From Methanobacteriota archaeon (GTDB taxonomy: Archaea; Thermoplasmatota; Poseidoniia; Poseidoniales; Thalassarchaeaceae), in the NCBI GenBank assembly GCA_002713585.1, contig PATD01000017.1:2170-35568 (forward strand): a stretch of 33,399 nucleotides of DNA. The letters run 5' to 3'. The position numbers and the translations under genes were made by a program. Of the stretch, positions 1-7,798 are shown in pieces (the first letter of the stretch is position 1; the number at the start of each line of letters is the position of its first letter). The notes under the pieces are model-generated. The model saw only the letters and a program-made list of their open reading frames with translations, was not told where the DNA came from and did no database searches.

Positions 1-680
1 TCGAAGGTATGAGTGAAAGCTAGGCTGCTCACTGCATCGCCAGATCGGACTCCTCCATTGTAACTGGTGTAGCCTTCTTGTTGTACTTCTGCAACATTGT
101 GTGGCATTGATGCATCTTCCCAAGTCCAGCAAACGGAATCGCCAACTGCGATTGAGAGAGAGGTCAAATTGAATGCCAATCCGGTTGAGTCAAGACCGAT
201 TGTGTGGTCGGCAGCCATGCACTCCAAGGCATCATTCAATGGAATGTCTGACCAAACACCGTAGTCAATCATGGGGGCCCATGCAATTGATTGGTTGTCA
301 TCGATTGCAATGGAGTCAACACCAACTGAGGAGGCCTCCCATCCTGAGCCATTCTTCACGAAGAGACCCCACGACCAGTAGCCCGACTCACCCCAAGCAA
401 CGTCGCTTATCTCCCCGAAGAGATCATCGATGCTGTGACTGGAAAACGACTCGTAATATGTTGAGTTGATTGAAATCTGAAGTGCTGATGCTGCATCGAT
501 TGTCACGTTGTAACCGGTGTAGTTTTCCATGACGGTGACACTGGTAGTGTACTCAGTTCCATCAACACCAATTATGGTGACGTCAACAGTAGACCCTGTT
601 GCAGTTTCAGCAGTTGTTGTGGGAATCATCATTCCAGTCAAAATTAATAATACTGCAAGGGGCACAATTTGGGTTTTCAT
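1..680 (-). CDS. Secreted DUF4430 plus cupredoxin-like protein (3' end cut by window edge)
   Basis: This reading frame starts at an ATG at 680 and runs off the left edge, so only about 226 residues are visible. Residues 1-24 form a signal peptide (MKTQIVPLAVLLILTGMM, then a TTTAE cleavage region). Residues about 25-135 resemble a DUF4430 (transcobalamin C-terminal-like) domain: a secreted beta-sandwich with the pattern SGYWSWGLFVKNG followed by IAWAPM. From about residue 180 a plastocyanin/halocyanin-like fold begins, with VGDSVCWTWED and then MPHNV, where His is the expected first type 1 copper ligand. The remaining Cys/His/Met ligands lie outside the window. Several NxS/T sites suggest an exported glycoprotein. 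A TATA-like TTTAAG lies 32 nt upstream. The role could be extracellular electron transfer or copper binding. The domain calls are by eye, and the copper site is incomplete here. Confidence 0.8.
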   Translation of the reverse strand, partial: MKTQIVPLAVLLILTGMMIPTTTAETATGSTVDVTIIGVDGTEYTTSVTVMENYTGYNVTIDAASALQISINSTYYESFSSHSIDDLFGEISDVAWGESGYWSWGLFVKNGSGWEASSVGVDSIAIDDNQSIAWAPMIDYGVWSDIPLNDALECMAADHTIGLDSTGLAFNLTSLSIAVGDSVCWTWEDASMPHNVAEVQQEGYTSYNGGVRSGDAVSSLAFTHTF

Positions 681-704
681 GGAATCTGTTGTCCGAGGGA
701 GTGG

Positions 705-713
705 CACTTAAAC
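705..713 (-). promoter_or_regulatory. TATA-like box of the cupredoxin gene
   Basis: On the minus strand the sequence reads GTTTAAGTG, with its first T of TTTAAG 32 nt before the ATG at 680. This spacing fits a transcript that begins at or very near the start codon. No Shine-Dalgarno sequence is seen before the ATG, which also suits a leaderless message. Confidence 0.4.
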
Positions 714-719
714 TAGTGT

Positions 720-724
720 AAAAA
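720..724 (-). terminator. Possible T-run terminator after gatE
   Basis: On the minus strand, 25-29 nt after the gatE stop, the sequence reads TTGATTTTTAC. Archaeal transcription often ends on such short T runs. There is no convincing stem, so this is a weak call. Confidence 0.25.
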
Positions 725-748
725 TCAACGAAAATTATTGTTTTTAAT

Positions 749-2839
749 TCAGGAAAGGCGCTCTCTCAATATGGCAGACACAGCCTTCCCATCAGCACCC
801 TTTCCGAGCTTTCCAAGGATTACGCCCATCAATGGACCCATTGCCCCCATGCCACGTTCGGCAATGAAATTCGCCTTCTCTGCTAGAACTTCATCGATGA
901 CTGCTTCAAGAGTTGATGAATCAGCAGGCTTGAATCCTTCATGCTCTGCTGTAACTGTAAACCATGCACGAATTTCGTTTGCATCAGCAGGCCATGCACC
1001 TTGTTTGAGAGCCTTTGCACATAACGGAGCGAGCCCTTCGCGCGTGAGCGAGCCCTCTTCTCTTACGACTAGAGCGTGAGCAATCAATGGCCATGGAACA
1101 TCCTGTAAATCGACTGATGCCTCCTCAGCAATATCATCACGGGTTCGATCAAGCAAGAGTGAAGCCCATGCCTTTGGTGCAGTAGACTCAGGAAAAGTTT
1201 CTCCATTACTGAACGGATCATGAATCCAGTCATCTAACTCTGACCCCAGAAGTGCTTCGATTTGATTGTCAGACAAGCCTAGTGGTTTGATGCGTGCCAT
1301 TCTCTCATCAGCAGTGGGAGGGAGATGTGCAAGAATATGCTGCCAATATGGTAACTCAATTCTGTGAATTGGAATATCTGTCTCTGGATACATCCTGGCT
1401 GAACCCGGCAATGGGCGCATCGGAGCAGTTGTTCCATCCTCAGGTGCACCGCGCTTGACAACTACGTTGCGAACTTCTTGTGGGATTCGAAGATATGCAA
1501 CACGTGCACGTTCGACAACCGATTCAAGAGCGAGATGGGCTTGCCATTCTGGAGCGATACACAAAACGAATGCATCATTGTCTGAAAGAGAAAGATTTTC
1601 TCGAACGCGATTCACATGTTCTTGCTCGATACCGTAGGCAGGAAGTTCATCGCTGTGGAATATCCCTGCAACACCGGCAAGTTTCGCAGCACCGGCAAGT
1701 TCCCTACCAAGGCGAGGCATCTGTGCTCCGTCATCATCTAATTTCTTAGAGCCAAGGCGGTTGGCGAAACCTGGCAAATGAACGGCAATCATGCGATTTC
1801 CTGAAGCCAGGCCTTGCTCTACCATGCTTGACGTTGAGTCCGCAAAGAATTCCGTCAAATCTTCTGGTTCAAACGGAAGACGAGAATTCACCTTCTCAAG
1901 AACAGAGGCTTCGGTTGATGAATCATCATCATCACGATTAGGTGGAAGCGGTGGTAGTCCTGCTTCCGAACGGAGTTCATTCGCAAGACGATAGAAGTGG
2001 AGTTGACGTGCCATCTCCAAACGAACGATTCTTGGAATCCATTCCAGATCTTGAGTTCCCTTTATCTCTACACGATCGCCACACGCGAGGGATACATTGA
2101 GATCTTGACGAATCGACCCAAGACCACGTCGAACAGAACGGGTTGAGCGGAGAAGTGTCCCGATTGCACGAGCGGTTTCCATCGCATGATCCGGATCGAT
2201 AATATCGGGATCTGTTGCAATTTCAACGAGGGGTACTCCGAGCCTATCGAGGATGTAGAACACCTTCTCACCAGTAGGTGTTCTCTCGGAATCTAACTTC
2301 CGTGCAGAATCCTCCTCCAATAGAAGAACACCTACTCCAACATCGCCTCGACTTGTCTCAATCTTACCAGTCGTTCCGATAAGAGTCGTACGTTGGAAGC
2401 CTGATGTATTCGAACCGTCTACAACCTGTTTGCGCATTGTTTGCAGAACTTCAACAGGATGCATTTCGAGTAATGCTGCAATTGTTAGTGCAATATCCAA
2501 TGCTTCAGGGTCTAGGCCTTGAGGAGGAGCATCATCCAACTCGATTAAACCAGAATTCGGTGACTGGACATAAACAAAGGAACGATTGCGGCGCTGTTCA
2601 AAACGTGCGGCGATATCGACAACACCGGACTCCCCCGAAGTTGCATGGAGGCGGCGTTCGACACGTTTCCAATCAGAAGAAAGGGATTCCATGCTTGCCT
2701 CATACAGGATACTTGGTTGCCGCGAGTGCAACTTGCCAGACGCGAGTTGTTGGTGAATCTCCAATCCACACATGAAGCCTAGAGCCTCAGGATCGAGGTT
2801 GGCGGAGGCCGATACCTCACCGACTGGTTCGCCCACCAT
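749..2839 (-). CDS. gatE: Glutamyl-tRNA(Gln) amidotransferase subunit E
   Basis: GatE works with GatD to convert Glu-tRNA(Gln) to Gln-tRNA(Gln), the archaeal route to glutaminyl-tRNA. The 696-residue length is somewhat longer than usual for the family (about 620-640). The N-terminal catalytic kinase-like domain carries the signature GLEIHQQL near residue 25 and the GatB/E core (GSIRQDLNVS, then VEIKGTQDLEWIP around 240-270). A GAD-type insertion, as in bacterial AspRS, spans roughly residues 330-430. The C-terminal helical, YqeY-like tail contacts tRNA and ends in ILRERLS. The ATG at 2839 puts the N-terminus (MVGEPVGEVSASANLDPE) about 24 residues before GLEIHQQL. The gene lies 39 nt behind mcm on the same strand and is probably cotranscribed with it. 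The partner gatD is not in the window. Confidence 0.95.
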   Translation of the reverse strand: MVGEPVGEVSASANLDPEALGFMCGLEIHQQLASGKLHSRQPSILYEASMESLSSDWKRVERRLHATSGESGVVDIAARFEQRRNRSFVYVQSPNSGLIELDDAPPQGLDPEALDIALTIAALLEMHPVEVLQTMRKQVVDGSNTSGFQRTTLIGTTGKIETSRGDVGVGVLLLEEDSARKLDSERTPTGEKVFYILDRLGVPLVEIATDPDIIDPDHAMETARAIGTLLRSTRSVRRGLGSIRQDLNVSLACGDRVEIKGTQDLEWIPRIVRLEMARQLHFYRLANELRSEAGLPPLPPNRDDDDSSTEASVLEKVNSRLPFEPEDLTEFFADSTSSMVEQGLASGNRMIAVHLPGFANRLGSKKLDDDGAQMPRLGRELAGAAKLAGVAGIFHSDELPAYGIEQEHVNRVRENLSLSDNDAFVLCIAPEWQAHLALESVVERARVAYLRIPQEVRNVVVKRGAPEDGTTAPMRPLPGSARMYPETDIPIHRIELPYWQHILAHLPPTADERMARIKPLGLSDNQIEALLGSELDDWIHDPFSNGETFPESTAPKAWASLLLDRTRDDIAEEASVDLQDVPWPLIAHALVVREEGSLTREGLAPLCAKALKQGAWPADANEIRAWFTVTAEHEGFKPADSSTLEAVIDEVLAEKANFIAERGMGAMGPLMGVILGKLGKGADGKAVSAILRERLS

Positions 2840-2878
2840 GAGGTTGCGAGATGGTGGAGGGATATGAGCGCCCCGCTC

Positions 2879-5026
2879 TCAATTTGGTCGCCATTGGCCA
2901 GGTTGAGGTGAAATGATGTGGAGTTGGTGGCGACATAATTGGAGGATGCGGTCAATGTCTTCCATATCCATTCCTCTCGACATAGCGCGATTGTAAATAT
3001 CCGTCTCATGGGCGATTCCGTCACCTTCCTTAGCGAGTTCTCCCACTGTACCTTTGATGATATCCACCATCTCTCTCTGGTTGAACTTGGAACCGGTAGC
3101 CATTGCAACTTCACTGGGTACTTTCTCCTCCTCACGCCAATGCGAGAAAATCGCGATTGCCATCTGTGCATCATCGGCTGTGACTTCATCTCTCAGATGC
3201 ATTCGGGCATGTGCCTCAGCAAGTCGAATGAGTGATTCAAGCGCACGTGCACTGATTGGAATTGGCTTTTCATCATCCCAATTTGCAGCCATCTGCTCAT
3301 TGTCAGCGTAGGTGTTCCTTGCCTTGGTGTAATAATTGAGAATCAGTATCTTTGCTTCCTCACCAATTAGAGGAGAATGATTTCTCTTCGCATAGGCGAC
3401 GTATTTCCGAAGGAAGGGGACAGATAAGTAATCTCGATCTCCATTTGTTTTGATTGATTTCTCCGCGTCCTTCTTCATCGGATCCTCAAAGGAGTCCTCC
3501 TCTACCCTGTTTTCTGGAACGCCAGAAAGCCGCCCCTCCATGATGTGGCGAGCGATTTTCGCATCGTTGTCCTCGTTGACTTCATCCTTCATCAGCCACA
3601 TGATGTCGAACCTTGTAGCGAGAGGAACTGGAAGACCTGTCTGGTCGAATGCTAACATCAGATTCTGGTTGGGGCCGACTGTGAAAGTCCCCTTCTTGGG
3701 ATTCGCAGCCGAGAGAACTGCACAACGAGCACGGAGCTGGGTCGTAATACCACCCTTGCTGACTGAGATAGACTGTTGTTCCATCGCTTCGTGAAGGCTG
3801 CCCTTGTCACTAGCACTAATCTTGTCAATCTCGTCAATACAAGCAATTCCTAGATCAGAGAGTGGCAAGATACCGGCTTCAAGGCTGAAGCGACCATCAC
3901 CAAATGAATCCTTGATTGCTGCTGCAGTAAGACCAGCTGCGGAGATATTTCCTCCAGATGCGAAGCGCGCTCTTGGAGCAATCTTCGACATGTAGGTCAG
4001 CAGTTGGGACTTCGCAACACCAGGATCACCCATCAACAAAATGTGAATGTCGCCTCTGCTGCGCGTGCCGTCTGCATTACGACGAGAGACACCTCCGAAG
4101 AGTTGCATCACAAGGCTACGCTTAACAAAAGTCAACTTCGAATTGACGTCGATAATCGAAGGAGCGATGGAATCCTGCATTAGACGCATCAAATCTTCGC
4201 GTCCAGCAATCTCTTGAATCTCATCTCTCTCATCGTCCGTAGGTTGGATGTCATGAAACGGTTGAGATTCGCGTGTGGCAGAATGTAAGCTGTAGACAAT
4301 CTCAAACATCGGCGTCTTCTTGTTACGGTGATATCCAGCCTGAGTATACGGGATTAGATTCGCAGTCATCCGTTCTCCTGGCAAGTACATGTTGCATTGA
4401 ATCCCCTCGATGAGAACGCGTCCACGTGAGGGTTGACCAGTTCCCTTCACCCTCTCTGGAAGTTCCTGGATCTCCAGATATTGGTTGTTGATCCAAGTAC
4501 ATCGATCTGAATCTATACTAAACCGAGTGGACTGGGCACCGTTGCCAGGTGGGAGTTGACATCCATCACACTCTAGAGGTTCCTTCAGTTCCCGTTCATC
4601 ATCCTGACGAACCTCAGTATGGGCTCCACAACTATCACAAGAAAATACAGCAGAATAGATTCGAGGGCGAATCTCGGAACGCTTTGTGATAACGACATTG
4701 ACAGCACGGAGTCGATTCAGGTCATCTGAGCCAATCTCACCCAAATCCATGTCGACATCCGCAGGCAGATGCTCAAGGAGTAGGGTGGGCTCGAGGTTAA
4801 TTCCGTTCTCTCGACACTTGTCACGAAGGCTTCGTTGACCTCGTTCTATGAGGGATTTTGGCTGATTGAGGATTCTAGCTCCGAAATCCGGGTCCCAAGA
4901 TTGGATTTCATTAAAGGGCACTCGAAGGTGAGTTGAGTCCTTTGTCAAGCTCTGAATGCGTCCAATCATTACTTCGTCATAGAAGGTCTCCCAACGCGCA
5001 CCGAAATCATCGAACTGGAGCGCCAT
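2879..5026 (-). CDS. mcm: Replicative DNA helicase MCM
   Basis: This is the archaeal minichromosome maintenance helicase, which forms a hexamer that unwinds DNA ahead of the replication fork. From the chosen ATG at 5026 it has 715 residues. The N-terminal DNA-binding region contains a CxxC...CxxC zinc finger (Cys130, 133, 153, 156). The AAA+ domain has Walker A GDPGVAKS (333-340), Walker B CIDEIDK (396-402), sensor 1 in LSAANPKKG and the arginine finger in LPVPLATRFD. A winged-helix C-terminal domain follows. An in-frame TTG at 5074 would add 16 residues (MVHTPSKIPSKSSVNI) that do not look like MCM, so the ATG is preferred. gatE follows 39 nt downstream. The divergent 220-nt region upstream carries the promoters of mcm and of the PPC-domain operon. 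Confidence 0.96.
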   Translation of the reverse strand: MALQFDDFGARWETFYDEVMIGRIQSLTKDSTHLRVPFNEIQSWDPDFGARILNQPKSLIERGQRSLRDKCRENGINLEPTLLLEHLPADVDMDLGEIGSDDLNRLRAVNVVITKRSEIRPRIYSAVFSCDSCGAHTEVRQDDERELKEPLECDGCQLPPGNGAQSTRFSIDSDRCTWINNQYLEIQELPERVKGTGQPSRGRVLIEGIQCNMYLPGERMTANLIPYTQAGYHRNKKTPMFEIVYSLHSATRESQPFHDIQPTDDERDEIQEIAGREDLMRLMQDSIAPSIIDVNSKLTFVKRSLVMQLFGGVSRRNADGTRSRGDIHILLMGDPGVAKSQLLTYMSKIAPRARFASGGNISAAGLTAAAIKDSFGDGRFSLEAGILPLSDLGIACIDEIDKISASDKGSLHEAMEQQSISVSKGGITTQLRARCAVLSAANPKKGTFTVGPNQNLMLAFDQTGLPVPLATRFDIMWLMKDEVNEDNDAKIARHIMEGRLSGVPENRVEEDSFEDPMKKDAEKSIKTNGDRDYLSVPFLRKYVAYAKRNHSPLIGEEAKILILNYYTKARNTYADNEQMAANWDDEKPIPISARALESLIRLAEAHARMHLRDEVTADDAQMAIAIFSHWREEEKVPSEVAMATGSKFNQREMVDIIKGTVGELAKEGDGIAHETDIYNRAMSRGMDMEDIDRILQLCRHQLHIISPQPGQWRPN

Positions 5027-5246
5027 GATGTTCACCGAGGACTTAGAGGGAATCTTCGACGGTGTATGAACCAAACGGCAAAACGGCGTTCAACCCGTTG
5101 ATTTCCGATGGAACAGAAGCGATTCTCGCGTGCATCGGAACTACATATTCTAGCCTTCCAATGCAGGAATATAACGGTCGAAACGGATAGGTAGTGAACC
5201 CGTCATATACTGACTCATGGACAGCGCAATGACCGGTGGAGATGCG

Positions 5247-5642
5247 ATGATTCGCTTAGATCCCGGAGAGGAAATTCATACTTCACTCAAAGCATGGGCA
5301 AAGGAGAATGGAGTGAAGGCGGCGGCAATCACAAGCGGCATTGGTCGGATTCGCGACACTTCTGCGGGATTCCTCGATGGAGAAGGGGTCTATCGAGCAA
5401 TCGACCGGGCTGAACCAATGGAACTTCTTACCCTAATGGGAAACCTTGCTCTGCATGATGGAGAGCCTTTTACCCACCTCCATATCACTGGCATGACTGA
5501 TGACCACGAGGTTGTCGGTGGCCATCTATTCTCCACCGTCGTGCATATCACTGCAGAGATTCATCTTCGTATCCTTGAGTCGATGCCAATGATTCGGTGC
5601 CCTCTGGAAGGCAGCGAATTTATTCGTCTGGAATTTGAATGA
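5247..5642 (+). CDS. PPC/DUF296-domain protein (predicted DNA-binding, PD1-like)
   Basis: This small protein (131 residues from the ATG at 5247) matches the plant and prokaryote conserved PPC/DUF296 fold, a trimeric beta-barrel. The key segment is THLHITGMTD, followed by VVGGHLFS, in which several His residues form the usual metal-binding cluster. The first residues, MIRLDPGEEIHTSLKAWAKE, match the family's normal N-terminus. In-frame ATGs at 5217 and 5229 would add up to ten residues, but GGTGGAG at 5235-5241 sits 5 nt before the ATG at 5247 as a Shine-Dalgarno sequence. The next gene begins 10 nt after its stop. Bacterial and archaeal members have no settled function. Linkage to a Nif3-like gene and purM suggests a housekeeping operon. 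Confidence 0.8.
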   Translation: MIRLDPGEEIHTSLKAWAKENGVKAAAITSGIGRIRDTSAGFLDGEGVYRAIDRAEPMELLTLMGNLALHDGEPFTHLHITGMTDDHEVVGGHLFSTVVHITAEIHLRILESMPMIRCPLEGSEFIRLEFE

Positions 5643-5648
5643 GGTGAT
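5641..5648 (+). promoter_or_regulatory. Shine-Dalgarno sequence that decides the nif3-like start
   Basis: GAGGTGAT matches the anti-Shine-Dalgarno end of archaeal 16S rRNA for eight bases. It lies 4 nt before the ATG at 5653. It overlaps the TGA of the upstream gene (5640-5642), so the two genes may be translationally coupled. It argues against the TTG at 5635 and the ATG at 5647 as start codons. Confidence 0.6.
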
Positions 5649-5652
5649 GAAG

Positions 5653-6576
5653 ATGCAATCACCATCCGTCTACGAAGTGATGGCTGCATTGTGCACTGAA
5701 TATCGGGTTCATGAGATTCCAGATTCAAGCCGAGCGTGGAATGGGCCTCAGGTTATTCCTGATTCAGATACCATTTGCAACAAGGTGATGACTGCGACTG
5801 ATGCGAGTTTGGAGGTGATCCATAGAGCCATCGACGAAGGAGCGGATCTCCTTGTTGTACATCACGGCCTGACTTGGACACTGGGTGCAATTCCGCTCCC
5901 ATCTAGCAATGAAGTTGAAGCTGAAAGGGTACGAGTCGCAATTGCCAACAATTTGGCAATCTTGGCTCTCCATCTACCCATGGATGCTCATCCAATCCTT
6001 GGTAACAATGCCGTCCTCGCAGACGGCCTTGGCATCCAACGAGATGGAACATGGTTTGCTTCAAAGGGACTCCCCAGTCCGCTGGATTCGTCTCTTATTC
6101 AGGGCTCATCAATGACAACAGAATGGCCTCAAATTGATACTCTTGAAGATGGACGTTTAACGATGGAAATTGGACTCCATGGACGATTTTCTACCTCCAT
6201 GAATCGAAATGAAATCAAGAAGCGAATACGGCACATATTGGGCAAGGAACAAACTGAACCTGAAATTACTCGTATCTTCCCAGAAGACAGAGGGATGGAA
6301 TCTGATGAAATCGAAACAATCGCCATCTGTTCGGGTGCAGCTGGAGGCGCTGTTATCGATGCAAAAGAACTGGGTGTTGATGCCTTACTGAGTGGGGAAG
6401 GTCCATTCCAGTCTGCGATTCTAGCTCAGGAGGCTGCTATCTCTCTGATTCTCGCTGGCCACCATGCAACAGAAACTGTCGGCCCCCGTGCCACTGCTGA
6501 CTGGTTGAATCGGATCGCTGAAGCGAATGGGTGGAGTATGAGTGCCCACTTCATCTCGGCCCCTATAGGCCTGTGA
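5653..6576 (+). CDS. Nif3/DUF34 dinuclear metal-centre protein
   Basis: The protein (307 residues) belongs to the Nif3/DUF34 family, which forms toroidal hexamers with a two-metal site. It is often misnamed GTP cyclohydrolase I type 2, and its true activity is unsettled. Visible family motifs are LLVVHHGLTW near residue 60 (metal-binding histidines), LALHLPMDAHPILGNNA (Asp and His of the site), and near the end LLSGEG and LAGHHATE with the last His/Glu ligands. The long PII-like insertion of some bacterial members appears absent. It follows the PPC gene by 10 nt, and the purM start lies 56 nt after its stop. The start was set by the strong ribosome binding site just upstream. Confidence 0.88.
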   Translation: MQSPSVYEVMAALCTEYRVHEIPDSSRAWNGPQVIPDSDTICNKVMTATDASLEVIHRAIDEGADLLVVHHGLTWTLGAIPLPSSNEVEAERVRVAIANNLAILALHLPMDAHPILGNNAVLADGLGIQRDGTWFASKGLPSPLDSSLIQGSSMTTEWPQIDTLEDGRLTMEIGLHGRFSTSMNRNEIKKRIRHILGKEQTEPEITRIFPEDRGMESDEIETIAICSGAAGGAVIDAKELGVDALLSGEGPFQSAILAQEAAISLILAGHHATETVGPRATADWLNRIAEANGWSMSAHFISAPIGL

Positions 6577-6632
6577 ATGGATTCTGGAGATTACCCAAAA
6601 TCGGCGATTGGTTGATGTGGCGTCGGCCCGGG

Positions 6633-7751
6633 ATGTCGTCCATGGATGAAGGGATTGACTACGCTTCATCCGGTGTCGACATCGACCTCGAAGGTGCAGC
6701 GGTCTCCTCCTTGATTGGAGCACTCAGCGGTTCTGTCCGCAAACCAGGAACTGAAGGTGCACCAGTGGACCTCCCGGGTGGATTCGGGGGATTGCTTGAA
6801 TTCGGAGATCGATGGCTTGCTTTGGCGACGGATGGCGTAGGAAGCAAACTCCAGATTGCCAATGAACTCGGCCAGTTACAAGGAGTTGGCCACGACTGCG
6901 TAGCGATGAACGTCAACGACTTACTCTGTGTTGGCGCAGAACCAATCGCTTTCGTTGATTACATCGCCACACCAAAACCCTCTCCAGATGAGCATGCTGC
7001 GCTTGGTGCATCACTTGCTGAAGCCTGCTCTCTTGCCCGGGTCACCCTTGCTGGAGGAGAGACCGCGACTCTCCCTGGAATTGTCAAGGAACTTGATCTC
7101 TCAGGTACTGCACTAGGATGGATGCCAAAGGATGCCGCAATCACTGGTGAACACATTGGATCAAACGATGTCATGATTGGTATTCCAGCTTCAGGTATCC
7201 ATTCGAATGGCTATTCCCTTGTTCGCGCAGTCCTCGAACGGACGGGTGCAGACCTCTCAGGACCTGCCCCCTTCGATACAGAGCATTCAAATCGTGCCAT
7301 TCGAAGATGGACATCTGGAACTACGACTCTTGGAGAAGTTCTACTGAATCCCACACGAATCTATGTGGACCCGGTCCAGGACCTTATCGAAGCATTGGAT
7401 GGATCTGGAGAAGGAGATCGAAGTGACCTTCGCGGCATCGCGCATATCACTGGTGGAGGTCTCTCCAATCTACTCCGTCTCCATCCATCTCGGGGATATC
7501 ACATCGATTCACCCCTTCCAGTACTACCTGAGTTCCACTGGATTCAGGAAATGGGAGGAGTCGACGATCGGGAAATGCATCGAACTTTCAACATGGGCAC
7601 TGGCATGATACTCATTGTCTCCAACGACTCTGCGGACACCATTCTCCAATGGCTGAAGGAAAAGGACGCGGGCGTATCCGTCATTGGGAGAACTAATGAT
7701 TCAGGCATAGTCACCCACATGAATCAGAACATCAGATTCGAACACTACTGA
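6633..7751 (+). CDS. purM: Phosphoribosylformylglycinamidine cyclo-ligase (AIR synthase)
   Basis: PurM closes the imidazole ring of aminoimidazole ribonucleotide in purine synthesis, using ATP. The protein has about 372 residues, close to the family norm of about 345. It shows the N-terminal ATP-binding segment (YASSGVDIDLEG), the motif LATDGVGSK, the GHDCVAMNVNDLLCVGAEP metal-binding helix, LAGGETA, and the C-terminal domain ITGGGLSNLLR with FNMGTGM. The open frame extends back to 6531, inside the preceding gene, but that extra sequence (HLGPYRPVNGFWRLP) is unlike PurM. ATGs at 6633 and 6642 are both possible; the first is reported. It is the third gene of a plus-strand run. Confidence 0.95.
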   Translation: MSSMDEGIDYASSGVDIDLEGAAVSSLIGALSGSVRKPGTEGAPVDLPGGFGGLLEFGDRWLALATDGVGSKLQIANELGQLQGVGHDCVAMNVNDLLCVGAEPIAFVDYIATPKPSPDEHAALGASLAEACSLARVTLAGGETATLPGIVKELDLSGTALGWMPKDAAITGEHIGSNDVMIGIPASGIHSNGYSLVRAVLERTGADLSGPAPFDTEHSNRAIRRWTSGTTTLGEVLLNPTRIYVDPVQDLIEALDGSGEGDRSDLRGIAHITGGGLSNLLRLHPSRGYHIDSPLPVLPEFHWIQEMGGVDDREMHRTFNMGTGMILIVSNDSADTILQWLKEKDAGVSVIGRTNDSGIVTHMNQNIRFEHY

Positions 7752-7767
7752 GTTTGATTCTCGGCGA

Positions 7768-7776
7768 TTGAAATAC
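7768..7776 (+). promoter_or_regulatory. TATA-like box TTGAAATAC
   Basis: TTGAAATAC starts 31 nt before the ATG at 7799. An identical nonamer lies 29 nt before the ATG at 11563. The spacing places transcription start close to the start codon and suggests that the zinc-ribbon gene has its own promoter despite following purM by only 47 nt. Confidence 0.5.
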
Positions 7777-7798
7777 CGTTGAAGGTATTCAACATGGT

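Noticed and set aside
5027-5246. Replication origin next to mcm
   Set aside because: No Orc1/Cdc6 gene and no clear ORB-like inverted repeats are seen; the region is explained as a divergent promoter.
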